The notes under the pieces are model-generated. The model ran no database searches, was not told the origin of the DNA, and worked only from the letters and a program-made list of their open reading frames with translations. A stretch of 64,000 nucleotides of DNA from Leptolyngbya sp. PCC 6406. Its GTDB lineage: Bacteria; Cyanobacteriota; Cyanobacteriia; Phormidesmidales; Phormidesmidaceae. Within the stretch, counting starts at the first letter, position 1. Every line of letters starts with the position of its first letter. Location: contig NZ_KI913949.1 in the NCBI RefSeq assembly GCF_000332095.2, forward strand, positions 2,502,775-2,566,774, given 5' to 3'. Position numbers and translations under genes: made by a program. Below are positions 44,057 to 52,327 of this stretch, in pieces.

Positions 44057-45082
44057 GACCTGTTGTGAAATAGGGGATAATAGCCTCTAGAGCTAGTTAA
44101 CCCGGTTGTGCCGTGCTGAACCTCCAACGCGCCCTCAAGAGTGACCGCCTGCTGCGGGCTTTGACCGGTTTGAACCGGAAAGCCTTTGAGGAACTGGAAT
44201 CCACCTTCGCTCAGGTGTTGGCCCATGCAGAGGTTCCCCGTCGGAGTCCCTTACCCCGTCAACGGGCCACCGGAGCCGGACGAAAACCCAATTTAGCAAC
44301 GGTCGAGACCAAACTGTTCTTCATCTTGTTCTACTTCAAGGTGTATCCGACCTTTGATTTGGCCGGTGTCCTGTTTGACCTGGATCGCGCTCAGGCGAAT
44401 CGTTGGATGCATCGCCTCCAACCACTGCTGGAGGAAGCCCTGGGTGAAAAAATGGCGTTGCCGAAACGCAAATTGACCAGTCTTGAAGAATTTGTCGAAG
44501 CCTTTCCCGAGGTGGAACGGGTGATTCTTGACGGGACTGAACGCCCCATTCAGCGGGCCAAAGACCGGGACCAACAGAAGGAAGATTACTCAGGCAAAAA
44601 GAAGCGCCATACCCGCACCCACCTGGCTGGTGTCGCCCCAGACCGCCAGATTCTCGTATTCAGCACCGCCTATCCCGGTAAGGCGCACGACAAAGGCATT
44701 CTCAATAGCGAGGGATGGGCCGAGTGGATTCCTGATGACGTCAAAATCCAGGGTGATTCAGGCTTTCAGGGGCTGCAAAACGAGTATGTCAACGTAGAGA
44801 TTCCACACAAGAAACCTAAGGGCGGACAACTCACCGATGAGCAGAAAGCTGAGAATCAAGCCCTCGCCCGAGAACGGGTCGTCGGGGAGCATGCCTTTGC
44901 TGGCCTAAAACGCTATGGGATTGCCGCCCAGGTCTATCGCAATCGCAAAGCGAACTTTGATGACCGCTCCATCTTCACAGCGGCAGGACTCTGGAACTTT
45001 TATCTGATGGCCGCTTAACCGAGGGAGAGAGGAAGGAAGTCGCCCTTGAAGGTTTTGACTGAGCACTATTTCACAACAAGTC
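44057..45082 (+). mobile_element. Complete IS5-family (ISL2-like) insertion sequence, about 1026 bp
   Basis: Inverted repeats start at GACCTGTTGTGAAATAG on the left and, read inward, GACTTGTTGTGAAATAG on the right (one mismatch). A TA direct repeat lies at both ends (44055-44056 and 45083-45084). One transposase gene fills the interior. Confidence 0.85.
44113..45018 (+). CDS. IS5-family transposase (DDE_Tnp_4 type)
   Basis: This 301-residue protein has an N-terminal helix-turn-helix region (about 60-125; KLFFILFYFKVYPTFDLAGV) and a DDE_Tnp_4 catalytic domain with VILDGTERPIQRAKD (first D, about 139), IQGDSGFQG (second D) and RERVVGEHAFAGLKRY (E). Bacterial members fall in the ISL2 group of IS5. 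The predicted start is GTG at 44113. The frame is intact, so the element may be mobile. Confidence 0.92.
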   Translation: MLNLQRALKSDRLLRALTGLNRKAFEELESTFAQVLAHAEVPRRSPLPRQRATGAGRKPNLATVETKLFFILFYFKVYPTFDLAGVLFDLDRAQANRWMHRLQPLLEEALGEKMALPKRKLTSLEEFVEAFPEVERVILDGTERPIQRAKDRDQQKEDYSGKKKRHTRTHLAGVAPDRQILVFSTAYPGKAHDKGILNSEGWAEWIPDDVKIQGDSGFQGLQNEYVNVEIPHKKPKGGQLTDEQKAENQALARERVVGEHAFAGLKRYGIAAQVYRNRKANFDDRSIFTAAGLWNFYLMAA

Positions 45083-45112
45083 TATTCAAAACTCAAAATT
45101 CAAAATTCCCTA

Positions 45113-46453
45113 TCACCTATCCCCTGCCTTTAAAGGTAGCCATACCGTGACGGTGGTTCCCTGACCAGGAGGACTCTCTAGGCGGATAGTGCCCCGGTGA
45201 TTGTCGAGAATCACCTTAGCAATCGCTAAGCCTAGCCCTGACCCGGCAGCACGGGAGGATCGAGGTCGCGCTGGATCGGCCCGGTAAAAGCGATCAAACA
45301 CATGGGGCAATGCCTCGGGGGGAATACCAGAGCCCGTGTCTTGAATCTGCACCTCTAGGCCAGGGTGGCTTTGCCAATAGCTCTGACTCCAAGTCACGGT
45401 GATAGTGCCACCAGCAGGGGTGTATTGCAGGCCGTTGCTGATGAGGTTGGTAAACAGTCGGGTAATCTGGTCCTGATCTCCAGAGATTAGCACCCACTGG
45501 TCGAGGGGCGATTGAGCCGGGAGATAGACCAAGGCAATCTCCGCCTCCTGTGCGATCGCACGTTGCTCCTCAATGACCTCCTCCAGCACCGCCGCCACAT
45601 CCACCGGCTGAAGTTGGAGCGCCACCAAGCCACTTTCCTGGCGCGTCAGAAACAGGAGATCGTCCACCAGCCGACCCAGCCGCCGGGTGAGACGCTCAAT
45701 CACCTGAAATTGCTGCTGTTGAGTATCCGCATCGGCATCGGGATCTGCCAAAGCCACTTGCACATTGGTTTGGATCACCGCAATGGGATTCCGCAATTCG
45801 TGGGAGGCATCGGCGGTGAACTGTTTCAACTGCTGATAGGAATCCCGCACTGGAGCCATGGCAATCCCCGACAGGAGCCACCCAATCCCAGCCACCGCCC
45901 CCACCATCAAGCTGGTGCCCAGAGCCAGATCTACAATCAGACGACGGCTGGGCTTACTCACCTCAAACCAAGGATGGCTCACCCGCAAATAGCCCAGCAC
46001 CTGATGTCCTGCCATCACTCGCTGGGTCACCTGTCGCGCTACCTGCTCTCCCTTGGTCCGCACCGTCTCCCCCGCCAGATTTACCCGCAGCGGCAGGTGA
46101 AAGGGTTCCGCCAGAGTGGACCATAGCAGCTCCCCAGAGGGGCTAAACCACTCTAGGTCGATGTGATCGTCTTCTACCGCCTGGGCATTATCCCGAAAGC
46201 TAGCCTCTACATTGACCCGCTGCGGAGGTTCTACGACACCAATGGCGGTGAGTACCCGCTCCCCCGGTCCTAATCCTGGCTCGATCACTAGGGATCGCTG
46301 CACAATTTCCACCACATGGTTCAAGGTGTCATCCACCCGCTCCACCAACGTGGTGCGTACATAGAGATATACGCCACTGGCAAATACCAGCAGCACCACC
46401 GCCGTAATGGTGGCGTACCATAGCGCCAGTTGCCGCCGAGTTGCCTGAAACAT
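45113..46453 (-). CDS. Orphan membrane sensor histidine kinase
   Basis: This 446-residue kinase starts MFQATRRQLALWYATITAVV with a membrane helix, then a periplasmic domain (about 35-165), a second helix (LIVDLALGTSLMVGAVAGIG), an H-box (FTADASHELRNPIAVIQTN) and an ATPase domain with DTGSGIPPEA and GSGLGLAIAKVI. It resembles cyanobacterial metal- or redox-sensing kinases such as RppB and NrsS. No response regulator gene is adjacent. An insertion sequence ends 30 bp after its stop. The frame is open to 46561, but that extension is repeat-derived, so I use the ATG at 46453. Confidence 0.88.
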   Translation of the reverse strand: MFQATRRQLALWYATITAVVLLVFASGVYLYVRTTLVERVDDTLNHVVEIVQRSLVIEPGLGPGERVLTAIGVVEPPQRVNVEASFRDNAQAVEDDHIDLEWFSPSGELLWSTLAEPFHLPLRVNLAGETVRTKGEQVARQVTQRVMAGHQVLGYLRVSHPWFEVSKPSRRLIVDLALGTSLMVGAVAGIGWLLSGIAMAPVRDSYQQLKQFTADASHELRNPIAVIQTNVQVALADPDADADTQQQQFQVIERLTRRLGRLVDDLLFLTRQESGLVALQLQPVDVAAVLEEVIEEQRAIAQEAEIALVYLPAQSPLDQWVLISGDQDQITRLFTNLISNGLQYTPAGGTITVTWSQSYWQSHPGLEVQIQDTGSGIPPEALPHVFDRFYRADPARPRSSRAAGSGLGLAIAKVILDNHRGTIRLESPPGQGTTVTVWLPLKAGDR

Positions 46454-46487
46454 ACCGTTGCTATCGTTCGCTGTTGCTACCGTTGCT

Positions 46488-46551
46488 GGAGAGGGCATCT
46501 GCTGGAGAGGGCACCTGTTGAAGAGAGCATCTGTTGAAGAGGACATCACCG
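46488..46551. repeat. Four-copy 16-bp tandem repeat upstream of the sensor kinase
   Basis: Units at 46488, 46504, 46520 and 46536 follow the pattern GGAGAGGGCATCTGCT with drift. The array sits 35 bp upstream of the kinase start, in its leader. Each unit is not a multiple of three, so a copy-number change would shift the alternative upstream frame. Confidence 0.8.
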
Positions 46552-46804
46552 TTGTCATCATAGCGACGGTACCGATGGAGGCTGGCTGGACTCCGGGCGA
46601 GGATCCATTTTCTAGCGCACGGCATGTCCTGGGGGGATTCTACGGGTAAAAAATGTAGATGCCTTCCCCCTCAGACACGGCACATCCCCGCTGTGATGAT
46701 TAAGATGGGTAAAGTGCGATTTGATCCTCATTTGATCCTCGACTATTTGATCCTCGATTATTTCCAGGCTTGACCCCCTTTCATCCCCTAGGAGCAATCT
46801 GTCT

Positions 46805-48112
46805 ATGACCTCTGCGATCGCCGTTGCCTCCCCCACGGCTTCAACGGTGCCCACGATACGGCGGCTAGACAATGGCTTGACCATCATTGCTGAACAGATG
46901 CCGGTAGAGGCCGTCAACCTCAACCTATGGGTGCGAGTGGGATCGGCGGTGGAATCCGATGCCATCAATGGCATGGCCCACTTTCTAGAACACATGATTT
47001 TTAAGGGCACGGCCCAACTGCCTATCGGGGAATTTGAGCGCCGTATTGAGGCCCGAGGCGGGGTTACCAATGCCGCCACCAGCCAGGACTATACCCATTT
47101 CTACATCACCACCGCGCCCCAGGACTTCGCGACCCTGGCTCCCTTACAAATTGACTTGGTGATGAATCCGCTGCTGATGGATGCAGAGTTTGAACGGGAG
47201 CGCCCGGTGATTTTGGAAGAGATTCGCCGCGCCAATGACAATCCCCGCCGCCGCACCTTCTATCGCTCTATGGAAATGGCCTTTGATCGGCTGCCCTATC
47301 GTCGCCCGGTCCTGGGGCCAACGACGGTGATTGAAGGACTCCAAGCTCAGCAAATGCGGGATTTCCACGGTCACTGGTATCAGCCGGAGCGCATTACGGC
47401 GGTGGCAGTGGGCAATCTGCCCGTGGAAGAATTAATTCAGGTGGTGGCCGACAGCTTTGAGGAGGCGATGGCCCATCGGGCGTCCCTGTCACCCCATTGC
47501 TGGCAGCTGGGGCCAGTGGTGCGCTCGACACCGGAGGCTCCCTTTAGCCAAATTCACCGCACTGTTCATATTGATGACGCTCTGCAACAGGCGCGACTGA
47601 TTTTGGGCTGGCGGGTACCGGGGGTCGCTAATTTAGAGCACACCTATGCTCTGGATGTATTGGCATCGGTGCTGGGGCGGGGGCGCACAGCGCGATTGGT
47701 GCAAGATCTTCGGGAGGAGCGCCAGTGGGTGACGAGTATTTCCGCTAGCAATTTGACCTACTGGCAACAGGGAGTATTCTCGATTTCAGCCCAGCTTCCC
47801 ATCGCTCATTTGGAGCAAGTGGAGGCGGCGATCGCGACCCACATTACCCAGGTATGTGCAGAGCCTATTACCGAGGCAGAACTGCGCCGCATCCAAACCC
47901 AGGTGGCCAATCGCCATGTTTTTGGCAGTGAGAGTCCCAGCGACCGGGCGGGGCTCTATGGCTACTACCACACTCTGACGGGGAATTTGGAGCCAGCCCT
48001 GGCCTATCCCCAGGCTATTCAAGCTCTCACCCCCAAGGATATTCAGGTCGCGGCCCAGGCCCACCTCTCTCCCACGGCCTATGGGGCGGTTATCCTTCGA
48101 CCTGATGTATGA
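46805..48112 (+). CDS. M16-family zinc peptidase (processing peptidase type)
   Basis: This 435-residue protein has the inverted zinc motif HFLEHMIFKGT (HxxEH, about 59-63) and the downstream VILEEIRRANDNP region that supplies the third zinc ligand. The second half (about 230-430) is the usual inactive repeat, with RTARLVQDLREERQWVTSI. Family members are similar to mitochondrial processing peptidase and act on peptides or signal sequences. The start at 46805 follows AGGAGC. It is divergent from the sensor kinase and precedes the fructosamine kinase-like gene by 118 bp. Confidence 0.93.
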   Translation: MTSAIAVASPTASTVPTIRRLDNGLTIIAEQMPVEAVNLNLWVRVGSAVESDAINGMAHFLEHMIFKGTAQLPIGEFERRIEARGGVTNAATSQDYTHFYITTAPQDFATLAPLQIDLVMNPLLMDAEFERERPVILEEIRRANDNPRRRTFYRSMEMAFDRLPYRRPVLGPTTVIEGLQAQQMRDFHGHWYQPERITAVAVGNLPVEELIQVVADSFEEAMAHRASLSPHCWQLGPVVRSTPEAPFSQIHRTVHIDDALQQARLILGWRVPGVANLEHTYALDVLASVLGRGRTARLVQDLREERQWVTSISASNLTYWQQGVFSISAQLPIAHLEQVEAAIATHITQVCAEPITEAELRRIQTQVANRHVFGSESPSDRAGLYGYYHTLTGNLEPALAYPQAIQALTPKDIQVAAQAHLSPTAYGAVILRPDV

Positions 48113-48230
48113 TATCAAGTCCGTTTAATTAGCCACACAAATCTGTTGGGTGGTCAGTAGGGGCGAACGGCTGTTCGCCCTGTTCAAAATTGTGGGCAAT
48201 TAGCCGAACACGATATGAGGGGAAAGGACG

Positions 48231-49163
48231 ATGTGGACTGCTGCGATCGCGGCAGATATTGCGGCGCATATTACGGAGGTCACAGGTCAGTCTTTTACGG
48301 TGCAGGGCTGCCGGAGCGTCGGGGGCGGAAGCATTAACCAGGCGTACCAAATTCAGGATCGCCATGGTCAGGGACTGGCCCCTTGGGGCCATCGCACCTA
48401 CTTTCTCAAGCTGAATCAGGCATCCCAGATTGCCATGTTTGAGGCAGAAGCCTTGGGCCTAAAGGAGATTGCCGATAGCCATACCATTCGTGTGCCGCGC
48501 CCCCTCTGCTGGGGGACGGCGGCGGATACGGCCTACATCGTTCTGGATTGGATTGACCTAGGCGGCGGCGGTGCCGATGCCTGGTATCGCATGGGGCAGA
48601 ATCTAGCGGCGATGCATCGAGTCACCTGCGATGGCCCCTTGGGGCCGGTCCCTGACCATTGCGGTTTTGGCTGGCGACAGGACAACACCATCGGCGCAAC
48701 GCCGCAAAAAAATCCCTGGACCCCCGATTGGCTCACCTTCTATCGAGAGCAACGGTTGCAATACCAGTTCCAACTGGCCCAGACACGGGGGGGACGGTTT
48801 CCCCGCCAGGGAGAGTTGCTGGCAGCGCTCCCTGACTTGCTGGCGAATCATAACCCCGCCCCCGCCCTTGTCCATGGCGACTTGTGGTCTGGCAATGCGG
48901 CAGTGTCCCGTTCTGGGGAACCCGTCATTCTCGATCCGGCTCCCTACTACGGCGATCGTGAAGTAGACATCGCCATGACCGAACTCTTTGGCGGTTTTCC
49001 CGCCGCCTTCTACGAGGGCTACAACGCCGCCTATCCCCTAGATGCGGGCTACAGCCGTCGCAAAATTCTCTACAACCTGTACCACATCCTCAACCACTAC
49101 AATCTCTTCGGCGGCGGCTATGACTCCCAAGCCAACCGCATGATTGAACAACTGCTGCGCTAG
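48231..49163 (+). CDS. Fructosamine kinase-family protein with two repeat-derived inserts
   Basis: This 310-residue protein has the family's kinase fold: GGGSINQAYQIQ (nucleotide loop), YFLKLNQ (lysine), ALVHGDLWSGNAA (catalytic loop, about 216) and LDPAPYYGDREVDIAM (metal-binding DPA). It should phosphorylate ketosamines, allowing deglycation of proteins. Two short segments, RHGQGLAPWGH (about 44-55) and DGPLGPVPDHC (about 134-144), break conserved stretches and come from inverted copies of a 36-bp repeat in the DNA. Both keep the frame. The kinase motifs are intact, so the protein is probably functional. SD-like AAAGGA precedes the start. Confidence 0.9.
   Translation: MWTAAIAADIAAHITEVTGQSFTVQGCRSVGGGSINQAYQIQDRHGQGLAPWGHRTYFLKLNQASQIAMFEAEALGLKEIADSHTIRVPRPLCWGTAADTAYIVLDWIDLGGGGADAWYRMGQNLAAMHRVTCDGPLGPVPDHCGFGWRQDNTIGATPQKNPWTPDWLTFYREQRLQYQFQLAQTRGGRFPRQGELLAALPDLLANHNPAPALVHGDLWSGNAAVSRSGEPVILDPAPYYGDREVDIAMTELFGGFPAAFYEGYNAAYPLDAGYSRRKILYNLYHILNHYNLFGGGYDSQANRMIEQLLR
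48361..48396 (+). repeat. Intragenic 36-bp repeat H, copy 1
   Basis: GCCATGGTCAGGGACTGGCC followed by CCTTGGGGCCATCGC, with a TGGCCCC...GGGGCCA palindrome. It lies in the fructosamine kinase-like gene and encodes RHGQGLAPWGH. Confidence 0.85.
48628..48663 (-). repeat. Intragenic 36-bp repeat H, copy 2 (inverted)
   Basis: Read on the minus strand this is GCAATGGTCAGGGACCGGCC followed by CCAAGGGGCCATCGC, a near copy of 48361-48396. It encodes DGPLGPVPDHC in the fructosamine kinase-like gene. Confidence 0.85.
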
Positions 49164-49185
49164 TCCAGATGGGCCAGCGCGGACT

Positions 49186-49291
49186 TATAGCGCTTCTCAC
49201 TCGGGTTAAGTACAGGCAAGGGGCTTAAGCCCCTTGTTCCCCGAATTGCCATCAAGTTGAGCTGTACCTCATCCCTTAGGGAACCGCTATA
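49186..49291. repeat. MITE family B, copy 2 (106 bp)
   Basis: Same length and layout as 33223-33328, with TATAGCGCTTCTC and GGGAACCGCTATA ends and the central GGGGCTTAAGCCCC. Confidence 0.85.
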
Positions 49292-49388
49292 TGTTCAATC
49301 CGTTAGGAACCCGGATCCTTTAACAGGCAATTCTTGTGGGTCAGGTATCTTGCCTGACCCTAAACAGCGGGACGGTTATCCCACTACA

Positions 49389-50801
49389 TTAGTGCGCTGC
49401 TATCTGGGGTCGCCAGTGTGCCCAGGGTTGGACCTGCTCAAGTTGGGCGGCCACCGCCAGCACCGTAGCGTCAGCGCCGGGACGCCCCACCAACTGCACC
49501 CCTATGGGTAGATTACGGTCGTCGAATCCGGTGGGAATCGCGATCGCAGGTTGACCGCTGGCATTGAAGGGGGGGCAGGGGGCAATCCAGCCAATGATGT
49601 TTTTCAGGGTTTGGGCACTGCCCAGGGTGCGCCATTCCCCTAGGGCAATAGTGGGATGTAAATAGGTGGGCAGCAGCACCAAGTCATAGTCGTGAAAGTG
49701 CTCCACAATCCGACGAGCTACCCGCTGGAGTTGAGAAGCCGCTCGGAGATAGGCTCCACTACCCGTTCTCCAGCCCCGCCACAACAGCCAGCGGTTCATT
49801 CTTTCCAGCACAATCCAGGGCACATTCGCCTCTGCCACCACGCATTGCCATGCAATGGTAAAGGGTTCAATCAAAGAACTCAGGTCCGGCGGGTCCACGG
49901 ATTCCACCTGATGGCCGAGGGCTTCGAGGTGGTGGGCGGTATCTAGCACCGCCTGTTGGCAGGTGGGGTGGGCCGTGCCCAGGGGGGGCAATGCCGTCAG
50001 CAGAGCCACCCGCAATGGAGACACAGGCTGGCGACTGAGGGCGAGAAAGGAGGGTTCTGGGTTCGGTAGCCAGTAGGGATCCCCGGTGGTATAGCCCGCC
50101 ATCGTATCTAGAAGGGCTGCTGTATCCGCCACGGTGCGCCCTAGAGGACCGTTGGTGGCGAGACCATGCATCCGTTCCCCCACGGGGGCAAAGCTGATGC
50201 GCCCTCGGGAGGGTTTCAACCCCACCAGCCCGCAGCAAAAGGCCGGACCCCGCAGGGAGCCACCACCATCGGAGCCTTGAGAAATGGCGCAGAGTCCGGC
50301 GGCTAGGGCCGCTGCCGCCCCGCCACTAGAGCCCCCTGGTGTGAAGTCTAAATTCCAGGGATTGCGGGCGGGCGGAAAGCCGGGGGGTTCGGTGTAGGGC
50401 AGGGAGCCCAGTTGTGAAGTAGCCGTTTTACCCAGGAGGATAAACCCCGCCCCCCGCAACTTGGGGATAATGCCATCGTCTTTCTCAGCAATGCGATCGC
50501 GGGCAGCGCGAACGCCATAGGAACAGGGAACGCCCGCGACAGGATTCAGATCCTTGACGGAAAGGGGGACGCCAAAAAAGGGGGGCAGGGTCTCGGGATG
50601 GGTGGCCAAGTATTCGGTTTTGGCCTGGGCATCGGCTAGGGCCTGCTCCGCCATCACGGTAAAGTAGCAGCCCAATTGGGGATTCAGACGGTCGATACGC
50701 TCTAGGTACAGGGTCACCAGATCCAGGGGGGAAACCTCCCCCGTTCGCACCAAGCGGGCCTGCTCTAGGGCGGGAGTAAAGGCCAGATCGACAGCGTTCA
50801 T
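49389..50801 (-). CDS. Amidase-signature family hydrolase
   Basis: This 470-residue enzyme shows the full Ser-cisSer-Lys set: LSVKDLNPVAG (catalytic Lys, about 82), SQGSDGGGSLRGPA (cis-Ser) and FTPGGSSGGAAAALAAG (nucleophile region). It resembles GatA and bacterial amidases that cleave small amides; GatA in a Glu-tRNA amidotransferase would have GatB and GatC partners, which are not here. The substrate is unknown. It starts 4 bp after the stop of the M41-like gene's reading direction partner, with the two minus-strand genes (amidase first) closely packed. Length is normal. Confidence 0.92.
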   Translation of the reverse strand: MNAVDLAFTPALEQARLVRTGEVSPLDLVTLYLERIDRLNPQLGCYFTVMAEQALADAQAKTEYLATHPETLPPFFGVPLSVKDLNPVAGVPCSYGVRAARDRIAEKDDGIIPKLRGAGFILLGKTATSQLGSLPYTEPPGFPPARNPWNLDFTPGGSSGGAAAALAAGLCAISQGSDGGGSLRGPAFCCGLVGLKPSRGRISFAPVGERMHGLATNGPLGRTVADTAALLDTMAGYTTGDPYWLPNPEPSFLALSRQPVSPLRVALLTALPPLGTAHPTCQQAVLDTAHHLEALGHQVESVDPPDLSSLIEPFTIAWQCVVAEANVPWIVLERMNRWLLWRGWRTGSGAYLRAASQLQRVARRIVEHFHDYDLVLLPTYLHPTIALGEWRTLGSAQTLKNIIGWIAPCPPFNASGQPAIAIPTGFDDRNLPIGVQLVGRPGADATVLAVAAQLEQVQPWAHWRPQIAAH

Positions 50802-50805
50802 GGGT

Positions 50806-51528
50806 CTACACCGTTGGGGTTGGGGCGAGGCCAGGGACGAGGAGGGCTTGGCAGTCCGCCACCGATTCCCCTGCGGTCATGGCCGCCACTAAGGCACGAT
50901 AGGCGTCTTGATGGTGCTCCAGCATTGTGCGGGCTTGGAGAGCCGCCCACCGTTGCTGGGTTTGGCGCTCCTGGGAGCTGCGGCCCAACTGCTGCCAGAG
51001 AATAGCAAATTTTTGCTGATCATCCTGGCCACCTAGAGCCTCTCCATAGATCCACTGTTCCGCCGCTATCCCTGCCATCCAGACCGTGGCATAGCGGTTC
51101 ACCATCTGGGCGGAAATTTTTCCCTGGGCTAGGGGAGCTTCCAGGTCTGTGGTGTCAAACCGCACCCCCCCTTGTCCCGGCAAGCCCTTACGCCAAGCTT
51201 CCCAGGCATTGAGGCTGTAGTCCTGGATGGGAATATCCAAGAGGTGAGCCACGAGGAAATGGGCCGCTTCGTGGTGGGCGATGCGCTGACGCTGCTGGGG
51301 AGAAAACCGGGACAGGCTACCTATGATCAAATTGCCCAGGGTGCCCTGCCCCATAATCTGATCCAGGGTGGCAATGCCAAGGATGACGGTAATTGCGATG
51401 GTCAGAGACCAGCCCAAAGGGGCCATCGCGGGTACCACCGGAGACATCTGGACTAATGGTCCCAACAGGGCAGTCATGGTCACCAGAAAGATCGTAATCG
51501 CCACCAGATTGAGGGTAATTTGCCCCAT
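50806..51528 (-). CDS. M41-like membrane protein with HEAAH motif, no AAA domain
   Basis: This 240-residue protein has two N-terminal membrane helices and a region resembling the FtsH peptidase domain: RIAHHEAAHFLVAHLLDIP with the HExxH zinc motif (about 90-105), then MVNRYATVWMAGIAAEQWIYG. The AAA ATPase of FtsH is missing, as in other cyanobacterial and plant M41-like proteins of unknown role. I start it at MGQITLN (51528); the frame is open to 51600. A copy of the 36-bp repeat H (51394-51429) encodes PAMAPLGWSLTIA just before the second helix. It lies 4 bp upstream of the amidase on the same strand and is likely cotranscribed with it. Confidence 0.8.
   Translation of the reverse strand: MGQITLNLVAITIFLVTMTALLGPLVQMSPVVPAMAPLGWSLTIAITVILGIATLDQIMGQGTLGNLIIGSLSRFSPQQRQRIAHHEAAHFLVAHLLDIPIQDYSLNAWEAWRKGLPGQGGVRFDTTDLEAPLAQGKISAQMVNRYATVWMAGIAAEQWIYGEALGGQDDQQKFAILWQQLGRSSQERQTQQRWAALQARTMLEHHQDAYRALVAAMTAGESVADCQALLVPGLAPTPTV
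51394..51429 (+). repeat. Intragenic 36-bp repeat H, copy 3
   Basis: GCGATGGTCAGAGACCAGCC followed by CAAAGGGGCCATCGC, matching the two copies in the fructosamine kinase-like gene. It lies inside the M41-like gene on the opposite strand. Confidence 0.8.
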
Positions 51529-51614
51529 GGGAATCGCCGCCTCTACTGCATACCAATCTAACAAGATAGGTCCGGCCCTCATCCTAATGACGAATGACAA
51601 CTTCGAGCCATAGC

Positions 51615-51760
51615 CTAGTACTCTGCGGCGTCAATATCCTAACCGTTCTATCGTGGTACACCTCGGCCCCTCACCCTAGCCCTCTCCCATTGGGAGAGGG
51701 GACCAGAAAATGTTGGGCTGACGCGACAATAGCGGGCCGATTTACGCCCTACTGTACTAG
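51615..51760. repeat. MITE family C, copy 2 (146 bp)
   Basis: CTAGTACTCTGCGGCGTCAA at the left and TTTACGCCCTACTGTACTAG at the right. Its right-hand CTAG is shared with the left end of a partial family A element (51757-51833). Confidence 0.82.
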
Positions 51761-51833
51761 TGCTTTGTCAGTTTTCAAATTGTGAGTTTGCGTAGGTTGG
51801 GTTCCGCTAGCGCTGCACCCAACTTTGTATGGT
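51757..51833. repeat. MITE family A, left half
   Basis: Begins CTAGTGCTTTGTCAG, then GTAGGTTGGGTTCCGCTAGC up to the centre; the right terminal repeat is absent. Beyond it lies a transposase remnant. Confidence 0.65.
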
Positions 51834-51937
51834 AAGCGGCCTGCGCTCCAGGGTTATTTTGGCAGCAGACCGTCAGGGGAGGACTCCGACCCGAGGGCTT
51901 TGAGCAATTGAGCCAATGGCTGGACGGCACTGGTCGC

Positions 51938-52101
51938 CTAAGAGGTGATGGTGTGGAACCCTCTGGTGGTGAGGATTTCATAGGTTGAAATGGGCCGCTT
52001 GCAGGATCCCATGGCCAAGAGCCCTCCGGGCATGGCTTCGCTAGAGCTGGGGTGGTTTTCTTCCCCAGACTGTCATGGGGGCGACACCAGTTGTAAATCA
52101 T
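51938..52101 (-). pseudogene. C-terminal remnant of a transposase (IS1/rve-like)
   Basis: The minus strand reads MIYNWCRPHDSLGKKTTPAL, the typical end of an integrase-core transposase. After about 30 codons the matching end continues in another frame as KRPISTYEILTTRGFHTITS up to a stop at 51938. An in-frame stop lies just upstream of 52101. Only this tail survives, with a frameshift. Confidence 0.65.
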
Positions 52102-52150
52102 AAGGCTTGCCTAAGGCCCATACCTGGTCTTCACGCCGCTGGCAGGGGCA

Positions 52151-52188
52151 CAAAATTGATTCCGTAGGGCAAAATTGATTCCATAGGG
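52151..52188. repeat. 19-bp tandem duplication
   Basis: CAAAATTGATTCCGTAGGG is followed directly by the same sequence with one change (CATAGGG). It lies 140 bp upstream of the toxin-like gene. No clear promoter boxes are visible in 52189-52327. Confidence 0.8.
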
Positions 52189-52327
52189 CAAACGTGATCA
52201 CGCCTACCTGGCAAGGGTTTCCCCGTTAATTGTCCACACGCCCTAAAGAATCTGCGAATTAATGGTGTACCAGGTGGACACTGGACGCTGCGGGAATTGA
52301 AAATCATAAGACTGACAAGGTGTCAAT

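Noticed and set aside
43880..44068. Frame with three 13-residue repeats (HWAQKLRPYRNIL type)
   Set aside because: It is a by-product of the 39-bp palindromic array, whose relatives elsewhere are non-coding and inverted.
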